Positions 7,401-14,472 of a DNA stretch of 64,000 nucleotides are shown here, in pieces (position 1 is the stretch's first letter; each line of letters opens with the position of its first letter). Origin of the DNA: UBA1672 sp965263215 (lineage in GTDB: Bacteria > Pseudomonadota > Alphaproteobacteria > Micavibrionales > Micavibrionaceae); contig OZ253663.1 of assembly GCA_965263215.1 (NCBI GenBank), positions 2,346,647 to 2,410,646 of the forward strand, written 5' to 3'. The notes under the pieces are model-generated. The model searched no databases. It was not told the DNA's origin and saw only the letters and a program-made list of their open reading frames with translations. The position numbers were made by a program, and so were the translations under genes.

Positions 7401-9386
7401 CAATGTATTGGTTACCGCAACAATCTCAATTCGTGAGTTTTCTTCGCCCAAATCAATACGATTGATACCTGACTCAAAACGATCATCATGTGAACGCAAG
7501 GCATTTAATATCTGCCAGACAACCTTGTATTTCTCGTTGTTGTTCAGAGCCTCCTCCGCAGACAACCCAGCGGGCACACCAACAGGTAAGATCACATAAC
7601 CTAAACTTTTACCCTCTGCACGACGCATAACACGACCAACGGACTGTACAACGTCAATCTGTGACTTGCGTGGATGCATGAACATGATGGCATCCAATGC
7701 AGGAACATCAACGCCCTCCGACAAACAACGTGCGTTACTTAAAATATGACACATATTATTGTCGCCGACATTGTTAAGCCAATCAATCAACTTCTCACGT
7801 TCTTTGGCATTGAACGTACCGTCAACGTGCCTTGCTTCACACTGCAAAAGACCGTCATGTTCTTCGCCTTGTTCTTCAAGGTATTCTTCAACAACAGCCA
7901 TGAACTCATCAACAATTAGTTTAGAACTCTTAATATCCTTACAGAACGCCACAGCACGACGCATGGGGTTATCATCTGCACGCAAATCATCTTTAAGGTC
8001 CAGCTTTGTTAGAGCACGATAACAGCCAATGATCTTGGTCACATCATCTAAAACAAGTTCAGAATTTTCATCGGACAATCTGTTTTGGACACTTGAACTG
8101 ACGACCTCTTCATCAACGGCGAGAACAATCACTTTATAATCGGTCAATAAGCCTGCTGACACAGCTTCGGAGAACGTGATTTCATGTAATGTTTCGCCGT
8201 AATGCTCTGGATCGTTCATTGACACAAGAACTGCATCAACTTCTCTTGCTTTTTGCTTAACATTTTCGCCGTAGATACGCGGCGTTGCTGTCATATAAAG
8301 CCGTTTAGTGCCTTTGATATAACCCTGATAGTGAACCTTAACAAAGTTTGAATCGTCTTCACCGACAAGCTTTGCGCCTGTTGTACGATGTGCTTCATCA
8401 CAGATGATGAGATCAAATTCGGCCATGCCATGCTTGTTTTGAGCATCTGAAATTACCTGAATAGACTGATATGTTGAAAAAACCACTGTCATCTTTTCAG
8501 AGGCTTCATCACCTAGCAAATTGGAGGATATCTTTTCTGTCAACTTCAATGCATCTGTTGTAGCTGGAAAAGCAAGATCATGCGCATTTATGTCTGACAA
8601 ATCGTCCTTGGCTTTGCGCTTACCAACTTGAACATCTGAACAAACAGCAAATGAATGCAAAGGTGTTTCAGCATCGTTTGACCACTCACGCACTGTTTGA
8701 GACATCAAAGATAGTGAGGGGACCAGGTATAATACGCGTTTGCCTTTTCCAGCCAATGTTTCGGCAATTTTTAAACTCGTGAACGTCTTACCGGTTCCAC
8801 AGGCCATAATAAGTTTGCCACGCTCTGCATCAGCCAACCCTTCTTGCACAGCATCCAATGCCTTTTTCTGGTGAGGGCGTAATGTCTTTTTATCCTGTAA
8901 AACGACTTTTTGATCTTTAGCATACTGGCTCCAATCAATAGGACTTTGCTCAAGATCAGAAAGGCCGATACGGTTAACTTCGATTGTTTGACCGCGCAAC
9001 GCATCTTCTGCATGTTCGCTCCACTCTGCGCGTGTTGTGTCGATAATCAAACGGCGTGTAAAGGGTGCTTTACCGGAAGCAGTAAAGAAGGAATCTATGT
9101 CTTTTTTAACAATACGATGATCTTCGTCATAGAATTTACATTGAACAGCACAGTACCCATCGCCATCAATTAACTTAGCTACAACATCAATGCCGGTGTC
9201 ACGCTGATCAATACCTTGCTCTTTGGCCCAATCAGAATAAGTCCAAACTTGACTAAATTGCTGCGCAAAAACAGGATCATTTTTTAAATACACAACAGAG
9301 AGTAATTCAAAATAATCACCCTTCTCGCGCTCGGTTTTCGCATTATCACGATACGTCTTAAGTAGTTGCTGTAAATCTTGACTCAT
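4497..9386 (-). CDS. Single-polypeptide (type ISP-like) restriction-modification enzyme
   Basis: A 1629-residue protein, close to the length of LlaGI/LlaBIII-type ISP enzymes (about 1570-1620). Domains in order: Mrr-like nuclease (G65-I-D67 ... Q82-C-K84); superfamily 2 helicase with Walker A ACGTGKT at 195-201, DEAH at 330-333, TATP near 366-369 and QSVGRVMRR at 581-589; a helical coupler; an N6-adenine methyltransferase with DPFTGTGTF at 909-917 and NPPY at 1018-1021; and a long C-terminal target-recognition region. Such enzymes methylate one strand of an asymmetric site and translocate on unmodified DNA until two collide and cut. All key motifs are present, so it is probably active. The partner GHKL ATPase gene follows. 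Confidence 0.9.
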   Translation of the reverse strand: MSQDLQQLLKTYRDNAKTEREKGDYFELLSVVYLKNDPVFAQQFSQVWTYSDWAKEQGIDQRDTGIDVVAKLIDGDGYCAVQCKFYDEDHRIVKKDIDSFFTASGKAPFTRRLIIDTTRAEWSEHAEDALRGQTIEVNRIGLSDLEQSPIDWSQYAKDQKVVLQDKKTLRPHQKKALDAVQEGLADAERGKLIMACGTGKTFTSLKIAETLAGKGKRVLYLVPSLSLMSQTVREWSNDAETPLHSFAVCSDVQVGKRKAKDDLSDINAHDLAFPATTDALKLTEKISSNLLGDEASEKMTVVFSTYQSIQVISDAQNKHGMAEFDLIICDEAHRTTGAKLVGEDDSNFVKVHYQGYIKGTKRLYMTATPRIYGENVKQKAREVDAVLVSMNDPEHYGETLHEITFSEAVSAGLLTDYKVIVLAVDEEVVSSSVQNRLSDENSELVLDDVTKIIGCYRALTKLDLKDDLRADDNPMRRAVAFCKDIKSSKLIVDEFMAVVEEYLEEQGEEHDGLLQCEARHVDGTFNAKEREKLIDWLNNVGDNNMCHILSNARCLSEGVDVPALDAIMFMHPRKSQIDVVQSVGRVMRRAEGKSLGYVILPVGVPAGLSAEEALNNNEKYKVVWQILNALRSHDDRFESGINRIDLGEENSRIEIVAVTNTLPERADKVKEGAGIGSGGVDDEWEGNSVPKDAAPQQSAFIFDEFSKAILARIVKKCGTRDYWEDWANDIADIAQKHISRINGILAKEDSKERAAFDGFLEEIRDDLNESITSDDAVEMLAQHLITRPVFEALFEGYSFSQNNPVSQAMQKILDVLQEHTLEKESESLQKFYDSVRRRAEGIESADAKQKIIVQLYDKFFRNAFPRLTEKLGIVYTPVEVVDFIIHSVNDVLQAEFEQTLGSKGVHILDPFTGTGTFITRLLQSGLISKEELPYKYANEIHANEIVLLAYYIAAINIEQVYHDALGQGEEEYKPFNGICLTDTFQLYEKEDMISGLLVDNSSRRQRQKELDIRVIIGNPPYSAGQKSANDGAANVEYPHLDETIRSTYSEHGTATLKNALYDSYIRAIRWGSDRVGESGVMAYVSNAGWIDGNAMDGMRQCLAEEYSSLYIFHLRGNQRTQGEQSRKEGGKIFGSGSRAPIAITLFVKNPNAKEHGKIYFHDIGDYLSQKEKLNIIDNFKSIEGIKKQGAWVEIVPDQYNDWLNQRDDSFDEHIKIGNRGAEKDTSLFERFSGGVKTNRDWWCINSSAKQVHQSIETTISFYNNEVIRYQNFDREIELDDFINKDPKNISWSRSLKNDLKNLKRHTFDSKNMTTTLYRPFFKQSMYFHRSMNSEVGKNYEFFPYHQSDNLVLSVSGIGSKSFSCIMLDLVPSYDLIEKGQCFPLKRYEQVAGDEGGLFAEQGSENGYQVKDGISDAGLLHFQKSYSSETITKEDVFYYIYGLLHSEDYRARYADNLSKQLPRIPLMKTAKDFWEFSKAGRDLAELHVNYESVEPYGVTYKEGSMFMDDLQPEDYRVEKMKFGGKGKNKDKTTVVYNSKITMQDIPLEAYDYVVNGKPALEWVMERQCVKTDKVSGIVNDANKYAIETVRDPAYPLKLFQRVITVSLETMKIVRSLPKLEIDESNDSKAA

Positions 9387-9502
9387 AAAAATTCTATTCC
9401 ACTAAAGATAATGTCTCATTTAGCTGTAAAGCAAAACTCTATCACCGTAAATTATTACAGCGTTACAATAATCGAATAAAACTTAGTAGCTTTATAAAAG
9501 AC

Positions 9503-9703
9503 TTAATGACCTGACAAATACATCATTAAAAAAAACAAAGAAATGATCAACACTGAAACGATGATATCCTTAGTGCTCTTGGACAGTTTCTGCCCCAACA
9601 GCTTCTTTAAGAACTTGCCTCTGTTATTAAAAAGCCAAAAAGCAAGCATACCTAACCCAACAACTAATAAAGTCTGCAAAAATACACTCAAAATCATATT
9701 CAT
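9503..9703 (-). CDS. Small two-TM membrane protein
   Basis: A 66-residue protein with two hydrophobic helices (about 4-25 and 46-63) joined by a strongly basic loop (NNRGKFLKKLLGQKLSK). The ATG at 9701-9703 follows GGAGAAATGGG, a usable ribosome site. It lies 116 nt upstream of the restriction enzyme in the same direction. I do not recognise a family; small membrane proteins in defence islands can be effectors or toxins, but nothing here proves that. Confidence 0.5.
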   Translation of the reverse strand: MNMILSVFLQTLLVVGLGMLAFWLFNNRGKFLKKLLGQKLSKSTKDIIVSVLIISLFFLMMYLSGH

Positions 9704-9716
9704 CCCATTTCTCCAA

Positions 9717-9746
9717 ATAAAAAATCACCAGAGGATCGCTCTGGTG
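9717..9746 (-). terminator. Rho-independent terminator
   Basis: CACCAGAG (9726-9733) and CTCTGGTG (9739-9746) form a perfect 8-bp stem with a 5-nt loop. On the minus strand it is followed by ATTTTTTAT. It would end a minus-strand transcript coming from the palindromic element at 9749-9892 or from the HTH gene beyond it. Confidence 0.75.
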
Positions 9747-9748
9747 AC

Positions 9749-9892
9749 GGGGTGTTTTCATCCGTATCAAGTGAGACGGCGCGATGCTTTTAGGCTTGCA
9801 CCTTGGACATGACATCGCCACCCCATCCTAGATGGAGTAGCGACACAATTTCGGCAGTGTCATGCCGCACTTGATTGGGGATGAAAAGCCCC
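9749..9892. repeat. Imperfect large palindrome, REP-like element or structured RNA
   Basis: The left arm, 9749-9780 (GGGGTGTTTTCATCC then GTATCAAGTGAGACGGC), is the inverse of the right arm, 9864-9892, whose complement reads GGGGCTTTTCATCCCC then AATCAAGTGCGGC. Inside are further dyads: CATGACA against TGTCATG, and CCATC-CTA-GATGG. The right-arm text TGTCATGCCGCACTTGAT resembles short extragenic repeats common in alphaproteobacteria (GTCATGCCGGACTTGATCCGGCAT type). With the adjacent minus-strand terminator it could also be a structured RNA. A 44-residue ORF (9790-9924, minus) overlaps it and is probably chance. Confidence 0.5.
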
Positions 9893-10073
9893 GAACCACC
9901 AAAGAGGCGATCTGGCATCATCATGCACGAAAACAACCCGTTTGCAACAAGAGAGACGCAAGTAATAAATTTTCATAAGATAAAAAACTATAGAAAATCA
10001 TAGATGTATCGAAAAGATTAGAGACAGTGCATTGCCACTAAATTTATCACAGAAAGCTATGGCGTATGCCGGA

Positions 10074-10856
10074 TTATCCCTCTTGTTGAGCTTGGATAGA
10101 CTGAATGTAAGCCCGCATTCTTTCAATCATACACTCTGCATATCGTTCAGGTTGTACACCGCGCAAACCTTTTCGTAACTCAATATCAAACATAGTCCTT
10201 TGGAAAGCAGAAGTATACAAGGCTATCTTCACATACAGTCTTTGTATTTTTTTCTCTTGAGCTGCCGATATTTTATTTTTTTCCAAATTCTCTTTTCCCT
10301 GCAACCAACTGTTTGCTGCATGAATTTTTAACTGCTGTGATTTTTGTTTGTTCTTATCATTTTTTTTCTTTGTATAACCCAATTCAGCTAATACATCAGT
10401 CACTCTAATAAAGTTTAGCCCCTCTAAACCCAATAAGGTTAATAGGTGCATCAAAATCATGTTTTTGTTTTTGGCAGAAAACACCTCTGGCATGGAACAA
10501 AAATCTCGCGCGACATCACAGTTCAGAATAATTACGGAGGAAAGTCTTGCTCTCGTCTCTGGATGAAAGCGAGTAACCCGAAACAAATATCCTTTCTTTT
10601 CTAATATTGATATCTGCTTGTTAACGGCAGCGGATGTCACTCCGAGCTTATCAGCTATTTTTTGCTGCGATGGCCAACAATATTCTTTCTGGTTCGCATA
10701 TCCCGCGATAATCATAAGAATCCTTTTTGCCGCATTATTCAACTCGCAATCAAAGCCTGCAATTTGACAGAGCTTCATTACGGCAAGAAAGCCATATATG
10801 TTCGAGACATTTTCGGGCATCGGGTTATTTGCCCCGCGCTTCTTGGCATCCTTCAA
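10074..10856 (-). CDS. Helix-turn-helix DNA-binding protein of the island
   Basis: A 260-residue protein. Residues about 40-100 form a winged helix-turn-helix of the HTH_36/replication-initiator type: CWPSQQKIADKLGVT followed by AVNKQISILEKKGYL, then a wing with RVTRFHPETRARLSS. The second half is helical and basic (KKKNDKNKQKSQQLK) and has no clear domain. Proteins with this layout are common next to AlpA regulators and P4-type integrases and are thought to act in replication or control of the element. It overlaps the AlpA gene by 32 nt. The first residues before MPENVSN may not be translated; the start is not secure. Confidence 0.7.
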   Translation of the reverse strand: MKDAKKRGANNPMPENVSNIYGFLAVMKLCQIAGFDCELNNAAKRILMIIAGYANQKEYCWPSQQKIADKLGVTSAAVNKQISILEKKGYLFRVTRFHPETRARLSSVIILNCDVARDFCSMPEVFSAKNKNMILMHLLTLLGLEGLNFIRVTDVLAELGYTKKKNDKNKQKSQQLKIHAANSWLQGKENLEKNKISAAQEKKIQRLYVKIALYTSAFQRTMFDIELRKGLRGVQPERYAECMIERMRAYIQSIQAQQEG

Positions 10857-11013
10857 TCCAAATATCTATATCGTTCTCGTTCCAACCAACAGCCCTAGCC
10901 CCCAGCCTAATGGCTTGAGGGAATCTACCTTCCTTCATGTAAGCGTATATAGTGCTACGACTAAGACCTGTTTTTTCAATTACGTTTTTCAGTCTTAATA
11001 TTTTGTTAGTCAT
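10825..11013 (-). CDS. AlpA-family regulator / excisionase-like protein
   Basis: A 62-residue protein with the MerR-like HTH of phage AlpA: KILRLKNVIEKTGLSRSTIYAYM, then EGRFPQAIRLGARAVGW and the closing DIDIWIEG. The ATG follows AAGGAGCAGATCC. AlpA proteins activate or direct excision of P4-like elements, so this is the likely recombination directionality factor or activator of the integrase at 11833. It belongs to the same minus-strand group as the HTH protein downstream. Confidence 0.85.
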   Translation of the reverse strand: MTNKILRLKNVIEKTGLSRSTIYAYMKEGRFPQAIRLGARAVGWNENDIDIWIEGCQEARGK

Positions 11014-11071
11014 GGATCTGCTCCTTTTGAACTTGCTGTGGTTTAAACAAGTCCAATAGAAGCCATCCGGA

Positions 11072-11833
11072 TCAGCCTGTGACGGACACCGGATTTTTCA
11101 CTTTTTTTCTTCTATCTATGATGTCCTGAATTGTGCCTATGGATGGTTCTTCCAATTCAAGCTGTATGAAGACTTCACATATATATTCAGCCATATAATT
11201 TCTTTTGTCCAAAGCAGCAGAATCAAAAGATGTTCTTCCAAGTGCTTTACGGCCTGTTGCTTCTGTCCATATGCCCGCAACTTCATCAACGAGATAGACA
11301 AGCAAGGGATCGACCCATCCCGCAAGACCTTTATTAACGACCTGATCAACATCGATATTCGCGAGATGTGTAAGCAGATTGATCGCGTCGTCTTGATGAC
11401 GTATGAGATAGATGTAATCGAGTTTATACTTTAAATGTTGCGGACGGATTGTATTCGGGAATGTCTTGTAAAGCACCGATTTAGTTCCAATATCGCATTC
11501 AAAGAGAGTATCAACCAAACCTTTGCGCTTGATCAATATCTTTTGCTTGTCATCATCTTTAAGAGCGTTTGAAAGTTGCTTGGAAAGCGTTTTGATCTTC
11601 CTGAAGATTTGAACCCTCTGCGTGTTGGTCACAATCTTTGTATTATTCTTTGAAGAAACGTAACGCTCAAAAGCATTCGCAATCACGATGCGATATTCTT
11701 CCAGCCTCTTATCGTCAGGCCTTTGGTGTTTTTCTTTTTTGTATCTTAAAAGGAACTCAATATCGATTTGATCATAACAATCGAATCCAAACGAATTGAT
11801 GAAACCCGGAGTGATTGCTTTGCCTTTTGGCAT
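11072..11833 (-). CDS. Unknown protein coupled to the integrase
   Basis: A 253-residue protein starting MPKGKAITPG. Its ATG overlaps the integrase stop (TGATG at 11831-11835), so translation is probably coupled; a longer start inside the integrase gene is less likely. It is helical and basic at the N-terminus (YKKEKHQRPDDKR), with a basic coiled stretch at about 75-115. The C-terminal part has the motif TEATGRKALGRTSFDS. I do not recognise a characterised family, but integrase-overlapping genes of this size are usual in P4-type islands. Confidence 0.65.
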   Translation of the reverse strand: MPKGKAITPGFINSFGFDCYDQIDIEFLLRYKKEKHQRPDDKRLEEYRIVIANAFERYVSSKNNTKIVTNTQRVQIFRKIKTLSKQLSNALKDDDKQKILIKRKGLVDTLFECDIGTKSVLYKTFPNTIRPQHLKYKLDYIYLIRHQDDAINLLTHLANIDVDQVVNKGLAGWVDPLLVYLVDEVAGIWTEATGRKALGRTSFDSAALDKRNYMAEYICEVFIQLELEEPSIGTIQDIIDRRKKVKNPVSVTG

Positions 11834-13017
11834 CAAGGCCTCACGCTGTCTATGTAATCCGCCCATTCCTGCATCATTACACGCCGCTCATCAATGAACT
11901 TGGATCGGTCATAGGCTTTTCTGACTGAACCACCTTTGCCATGCGCAAGCTGTGCGTCCGGAATTTCAAAGCGATAACCTAATTTCTCCATGATGGTTGT
12001 CATGGCAAGTGACCTAAATCCATGCCCTGTCATGATACCGCCATACCCCATGCGCCGCAAAGCCATAAGGATCGTATTATTGCTCATATGGTTCATTGAT
12101 GTTGTGCGGCTTGGAAACACCCACCTATTGCTACCGTGTAATTCGCGCAGCTCCCTGACCAGTGCAATTGATTGTGTCGAGAGTGGCACGAGATGGTCTG
12201 CGTTCATCTTCATGCGTGTACCGGGTATCGTCCACATTGCATCCTCCAAATCAAACTCACCCCATGGTGCTTTTATCAACTCACTAGTGCGCACAAAGGT
12301 AAGCATCATTAATTCGAGGGCAATCTGTGATTGCCTATGCATACGTGATTTATGAGAATCCATGGCTTTCAAGAGTTTGGGCAATTCTTTTGGTTCAATA
12401 GAAGCATAAGATTTTGTCGGAGGCGTTTTAACAAAACCCTTCAAGTCCTCTGCGATATTCTTATCAATATGTTTACAAATGATCGCATATTGAAATATGT
12501 GCTTTGCCATCTGAATAATGCGCTTAGCTAGCTCATTCGCGCCGCGTTCTTGAATAGATTTAGACAGGTTAATTAGCGTCTGATGATCAACTGATTTGAT
12601 AGGCATATATCCAATGACAGGAAAGACATCACGTTCCAGACGCCTTTTAACAGTGTCATAGTTTGTTTCTGACCATTCCGGCCTTTTATGTTCCAGCCAT
12701 TCACGAGCAATTTTCTCAAAAGTGTTCTTTTGCTCATATTCTTTATGCGCTATTGCCTCACGTTTTAGCTCAATGGGGTTCTCACCTGTTGAGACGAGCT
12801 TATGTGCCACACGGTGCTTCTCACGCGCTTCCGCAAGACTTACTTCAGGATACACCCCCAACGACATCAATTTTTCTTTATTGAGGTAACGGAATTTGTA
12901 ACGCCAGTATTTACTGCCGTTCTTATTGAGTTCCAAAAACAAGCCTTTGCCGTCAAACAGCTTGGGGCCATTCTTGTCACGACTTGCAGTCTCAACTTGT
13001 TTTGCTGTTAGCTTCAT
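11833..13017 (-). CDS. P4-type tyrosine integrase
   Basis: A 394-residue site-specific recombinase, the usual length. N-terminal DUF4102 arm-binding domain (FDGKGLFLELNKNGSKYWRY), SAM-like core-binding domain at about 100-200, then the catalytic domain. Catalytic residues are visible: R243 (FVRTSELI), K270 (TRMKMNADH), H332-x2-R335 (GHGFRS), H359 (LAHGKG) and the nucleophile Y369 (RKAYDRS). It is complete. It lies directly beside tRNA-Glu (162 nt away), the usual target of such enzymes, and its start codon overlaps a GGGGGTA motif. It probably mobilises the island that carries the restriction system. Confidence 0.95.
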   Translation of the reverse strand: MKLTAKQVETASRDKNGPKLFDGKGLFLELNKNGSKYWRYKFRYLNKEKLMSLGVYPEVSLAEAREKHRVAHKLVSTGENPIELKREAIAHKEYEQKNTFEKIAREWLEHKRPEWSETNYDTVKRRLERDVFPVIGYMPIKSVDHQTLINLSKSIQERGANELAKRIIQMAKHIFQYAIICKHIDKNIAEDLKGFVKTPPTKSYASIEPKELPKLLKAMDSHKSRMHRQSQIALELMMLTFVRTSELIKAPWGEFDLEDAMWTIPGTRMKMNADHLVPLSTQSIALVRELRELHGSNRWVFPSRTTSMNHMSNNTILMALRRMGYGGIMTGHGFRSLAMTTIMEKLGYRFEIPDAQLAHGKGGSVRKAYDRSKFIDERRVMMQEWADYIDSVRP

Positions 13018-13067
13018 GGGGGTATATTTTCTTGCTTAAATATTTATACCCCTTCCTGTACCCCCAA
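13016..13067 (-). promoter_or_regulatory. Integrase operator-like GGGGGTA repeats
   Basis: GGGGGTA at 13018-13024 abuts the integrase start codon, and TATACCCC and TGTACCCCC follow within 45 bp, making an inverted arrangement. The same heptamer occurs twice at 2324-2340. Repeats of this kind lie in front of many P4-type integrases and probably bind the integrase arm domain or its regulator; this is inference. Confidence 0.4.
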
Positions 13068-13178
13068 ATTATCTGGAACTTGGTAAATCGCATAGGAAGG
13101 CTCTGGACTAAATATAGTCACAAACACCTTATATTTCAACGATTTTTGGATAATATTGGAAGTTATCAGAAAAATAAT

Positions 13179-13254
13179 TGGCATCCCGTACGGGATTCGA
13201 ACCCGTGTTGCCGCCGTGAAAGGGCGGTGTCCTAGGCCTCTAGACGAACGGGAC
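13179..13254 (-). tRNA. tRNA-Glu (TTC)
   Basis: A 76-nt gene with encoded CCA. The anticodon arm reads CCGCC-CTTTCAC-GGCGG, giving anticodon TTC, and the T-arm contains GGTTCGAATCC. The acceptor stem is GTCCCGT against ACGGGAT, with a G-T pair at the first position. The integrase at 11833 lies on its 3' side, so the 3' end of this gene is the likely attachment site. Confidence 0.95.
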
Positions 13255-13336
13255 GCACGTAAGATAATGCCTGTTTAGACAGGCGTATTTATAATCAGTT
13301 ACAGCACTACAAATCAAGCATTTCTTTAGTAAATTT

Positions 13337-13533
13337 TCATTTTTTGTGTTTTTTTTGTATTTCAACAAACTCAGCCATAGTAAACTCACATGAACCACAT
13401 GCATCGTGCCGATCAAACGCAATCATATCGTTAGCGATATAAACGACGAAGGTCGGCTCATACTCAGCTATTTTAACCTCAATCATTCTGCCCGCTTCCG
13501 CATTCTTGGTCGCATCAAATATTTGCTTAAACG
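13337..13533 (-). pseudogene. Truncated copy of the hypothetical gene at 30786-31145
   Basis: 149 bp (13385-13533) match 30897-31045 at about 93 percent by eye, in the same orientation and frame, encoding FKQIFDATKNAEAGRMIEV and onward to CGSCE. The 5' third of the intact gene is missing and the frame has an upstream stop without a start codon. After GSCE the sequence diverges and ends with an unrelated tail (FTMAEFVEIQKKHKK). It lies between tRNA-Glu and the metal efflux operon. It is probably a dead relic of duplication or recombination. Confidence 0.7.
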
Positions 13534-13574
13534 ACTGCCCGTTTTTACAGATTAGAATAAAGCTCTAACTCAAA

Positions 13575-14459
13575 TTACGCATGACAGTTCTTAATTTCAA
13601 ATTCCAAGGTTGAGTGCCCAATATCAAAATTCTGCGCCAACAACGCCTTCAGCTTCGCTTTAACGTCATCCATTTCAAATTGAGTATCAAATACAACATG
13701 TGCTTCGAGGGCATTTTTATGCTCATCAATTTGCCAAACATGCACATGATGTACATTTTCGATACCGTCCTGACTCTCCATGGCCGTAATAACATCCTGA
13801 ATATTAATATGCTCAGGTGTTCCCTCCATCAGCAAATGAATAACTTTTGGAATTTCTGCAAAGCCGTGCCACAACACATACCCTGATATAAGCAACGTCA
13901 TAACCGCATCCGTCCAGACCCAGCCATAGAGCAAAATCAGTGCGCCCGCAACGATCACCCCAACCGAAGCCAAGGCATCTGTGACGTTATGCAGGAAAGC
14001 CGCCCGCATATTCATGCTGTTTTTTGATTGGCTATAGGTGAGCGCAGCAGTAAACACATCAACGACAAGTGCAATCGCCGCGACGATCACAATCATCCAA
14101 CCCGCTATTGGTTCAGGCGTGATAAAACGCATGATTGCCTCATAACAAAGATACGCGCCGATTATGATTAACGTCGTTAGATTAATCAGGGCCGCTATAG
14201 TCTCCGCCCTTTTGTATCCGAATGTTTTGAACTGATCCGGCGGCTTACGGCCAATACGTATGGCCACAAGCGCGATAAATAAAGATGCCGCATCACTGAA
14301 ATTATGAAGCGCATCTGCGATCAACGAAAGAGAACCGGAGATAAGACCACCAACAATCTGCGCCAATGTCAACAATACATTCGCGCCGACCGCCCACCAG
14401 AGCCGCCGTTCACCCATCTTTGATGCGTCAACGTGATGGTGATGATGATGATGTCCCAT
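13575..14459 (-). CDS. czcD: CDF-family zinc/cadmium/cobalt exporter (CzcD type)
   Basis: A 294-residue inner-membrane cation diffusion facilitator. Six hydrophobic helices span about 20-210. The transport-site motifs HNFSD in helix 2 and HNVTD in helix 5 are present. The cytoplasmic C-terminal domain has HHVHVWQIDEHKNALEAHVVF, as in ZitB/CzcD. It begins MGHHHHHHHVD, a natural run of seven His residues that probably collects metal. It is the last gene of the czc operon, 13 nt after czcA. It exports divalent metal from cytoplasm to periplasm, feeding the RND pump. Confidence 0.93.
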   Translation of the reverse strand: MGHHHHHHHVDASKMGERRLWWAVGANVLLTLAQIVGGLISGSLSLIADALHNFSDAASLFIALVAIRIGRKPPDQFKTFGYKRAETIAALINLTTLIIIGAYLCYEAIMRFITPEPIAGWMIVIVAAIALVVDVFTAALTYSQSKNSMNMRAAFLHNVTDALASVGVIVAGALILLYGWVWTDAVMTLLISGYVLWHGFAEIPKVIHLLMEGTPEHINIQDVITAMESQDGIENVHHVHVWQIDEHKNALEAHVVFDTQFEMDDVKAKLKALLAQNFDIGHSTLEFEIKNCHA

Positions 14460-14472
14460 TCTCTGATCCTTT

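Noticed and set aside
9790..9924. 44-codon minus-strand ORF in the palindromic element
   Set aside because: No ribosome site, and its codons are dictated by the repeat arms; treated as chance.
13074..13095. GGAAC near 13076 as an EcfG promoter
   Set aside because: No CGTT at the 16-17 base spacing.
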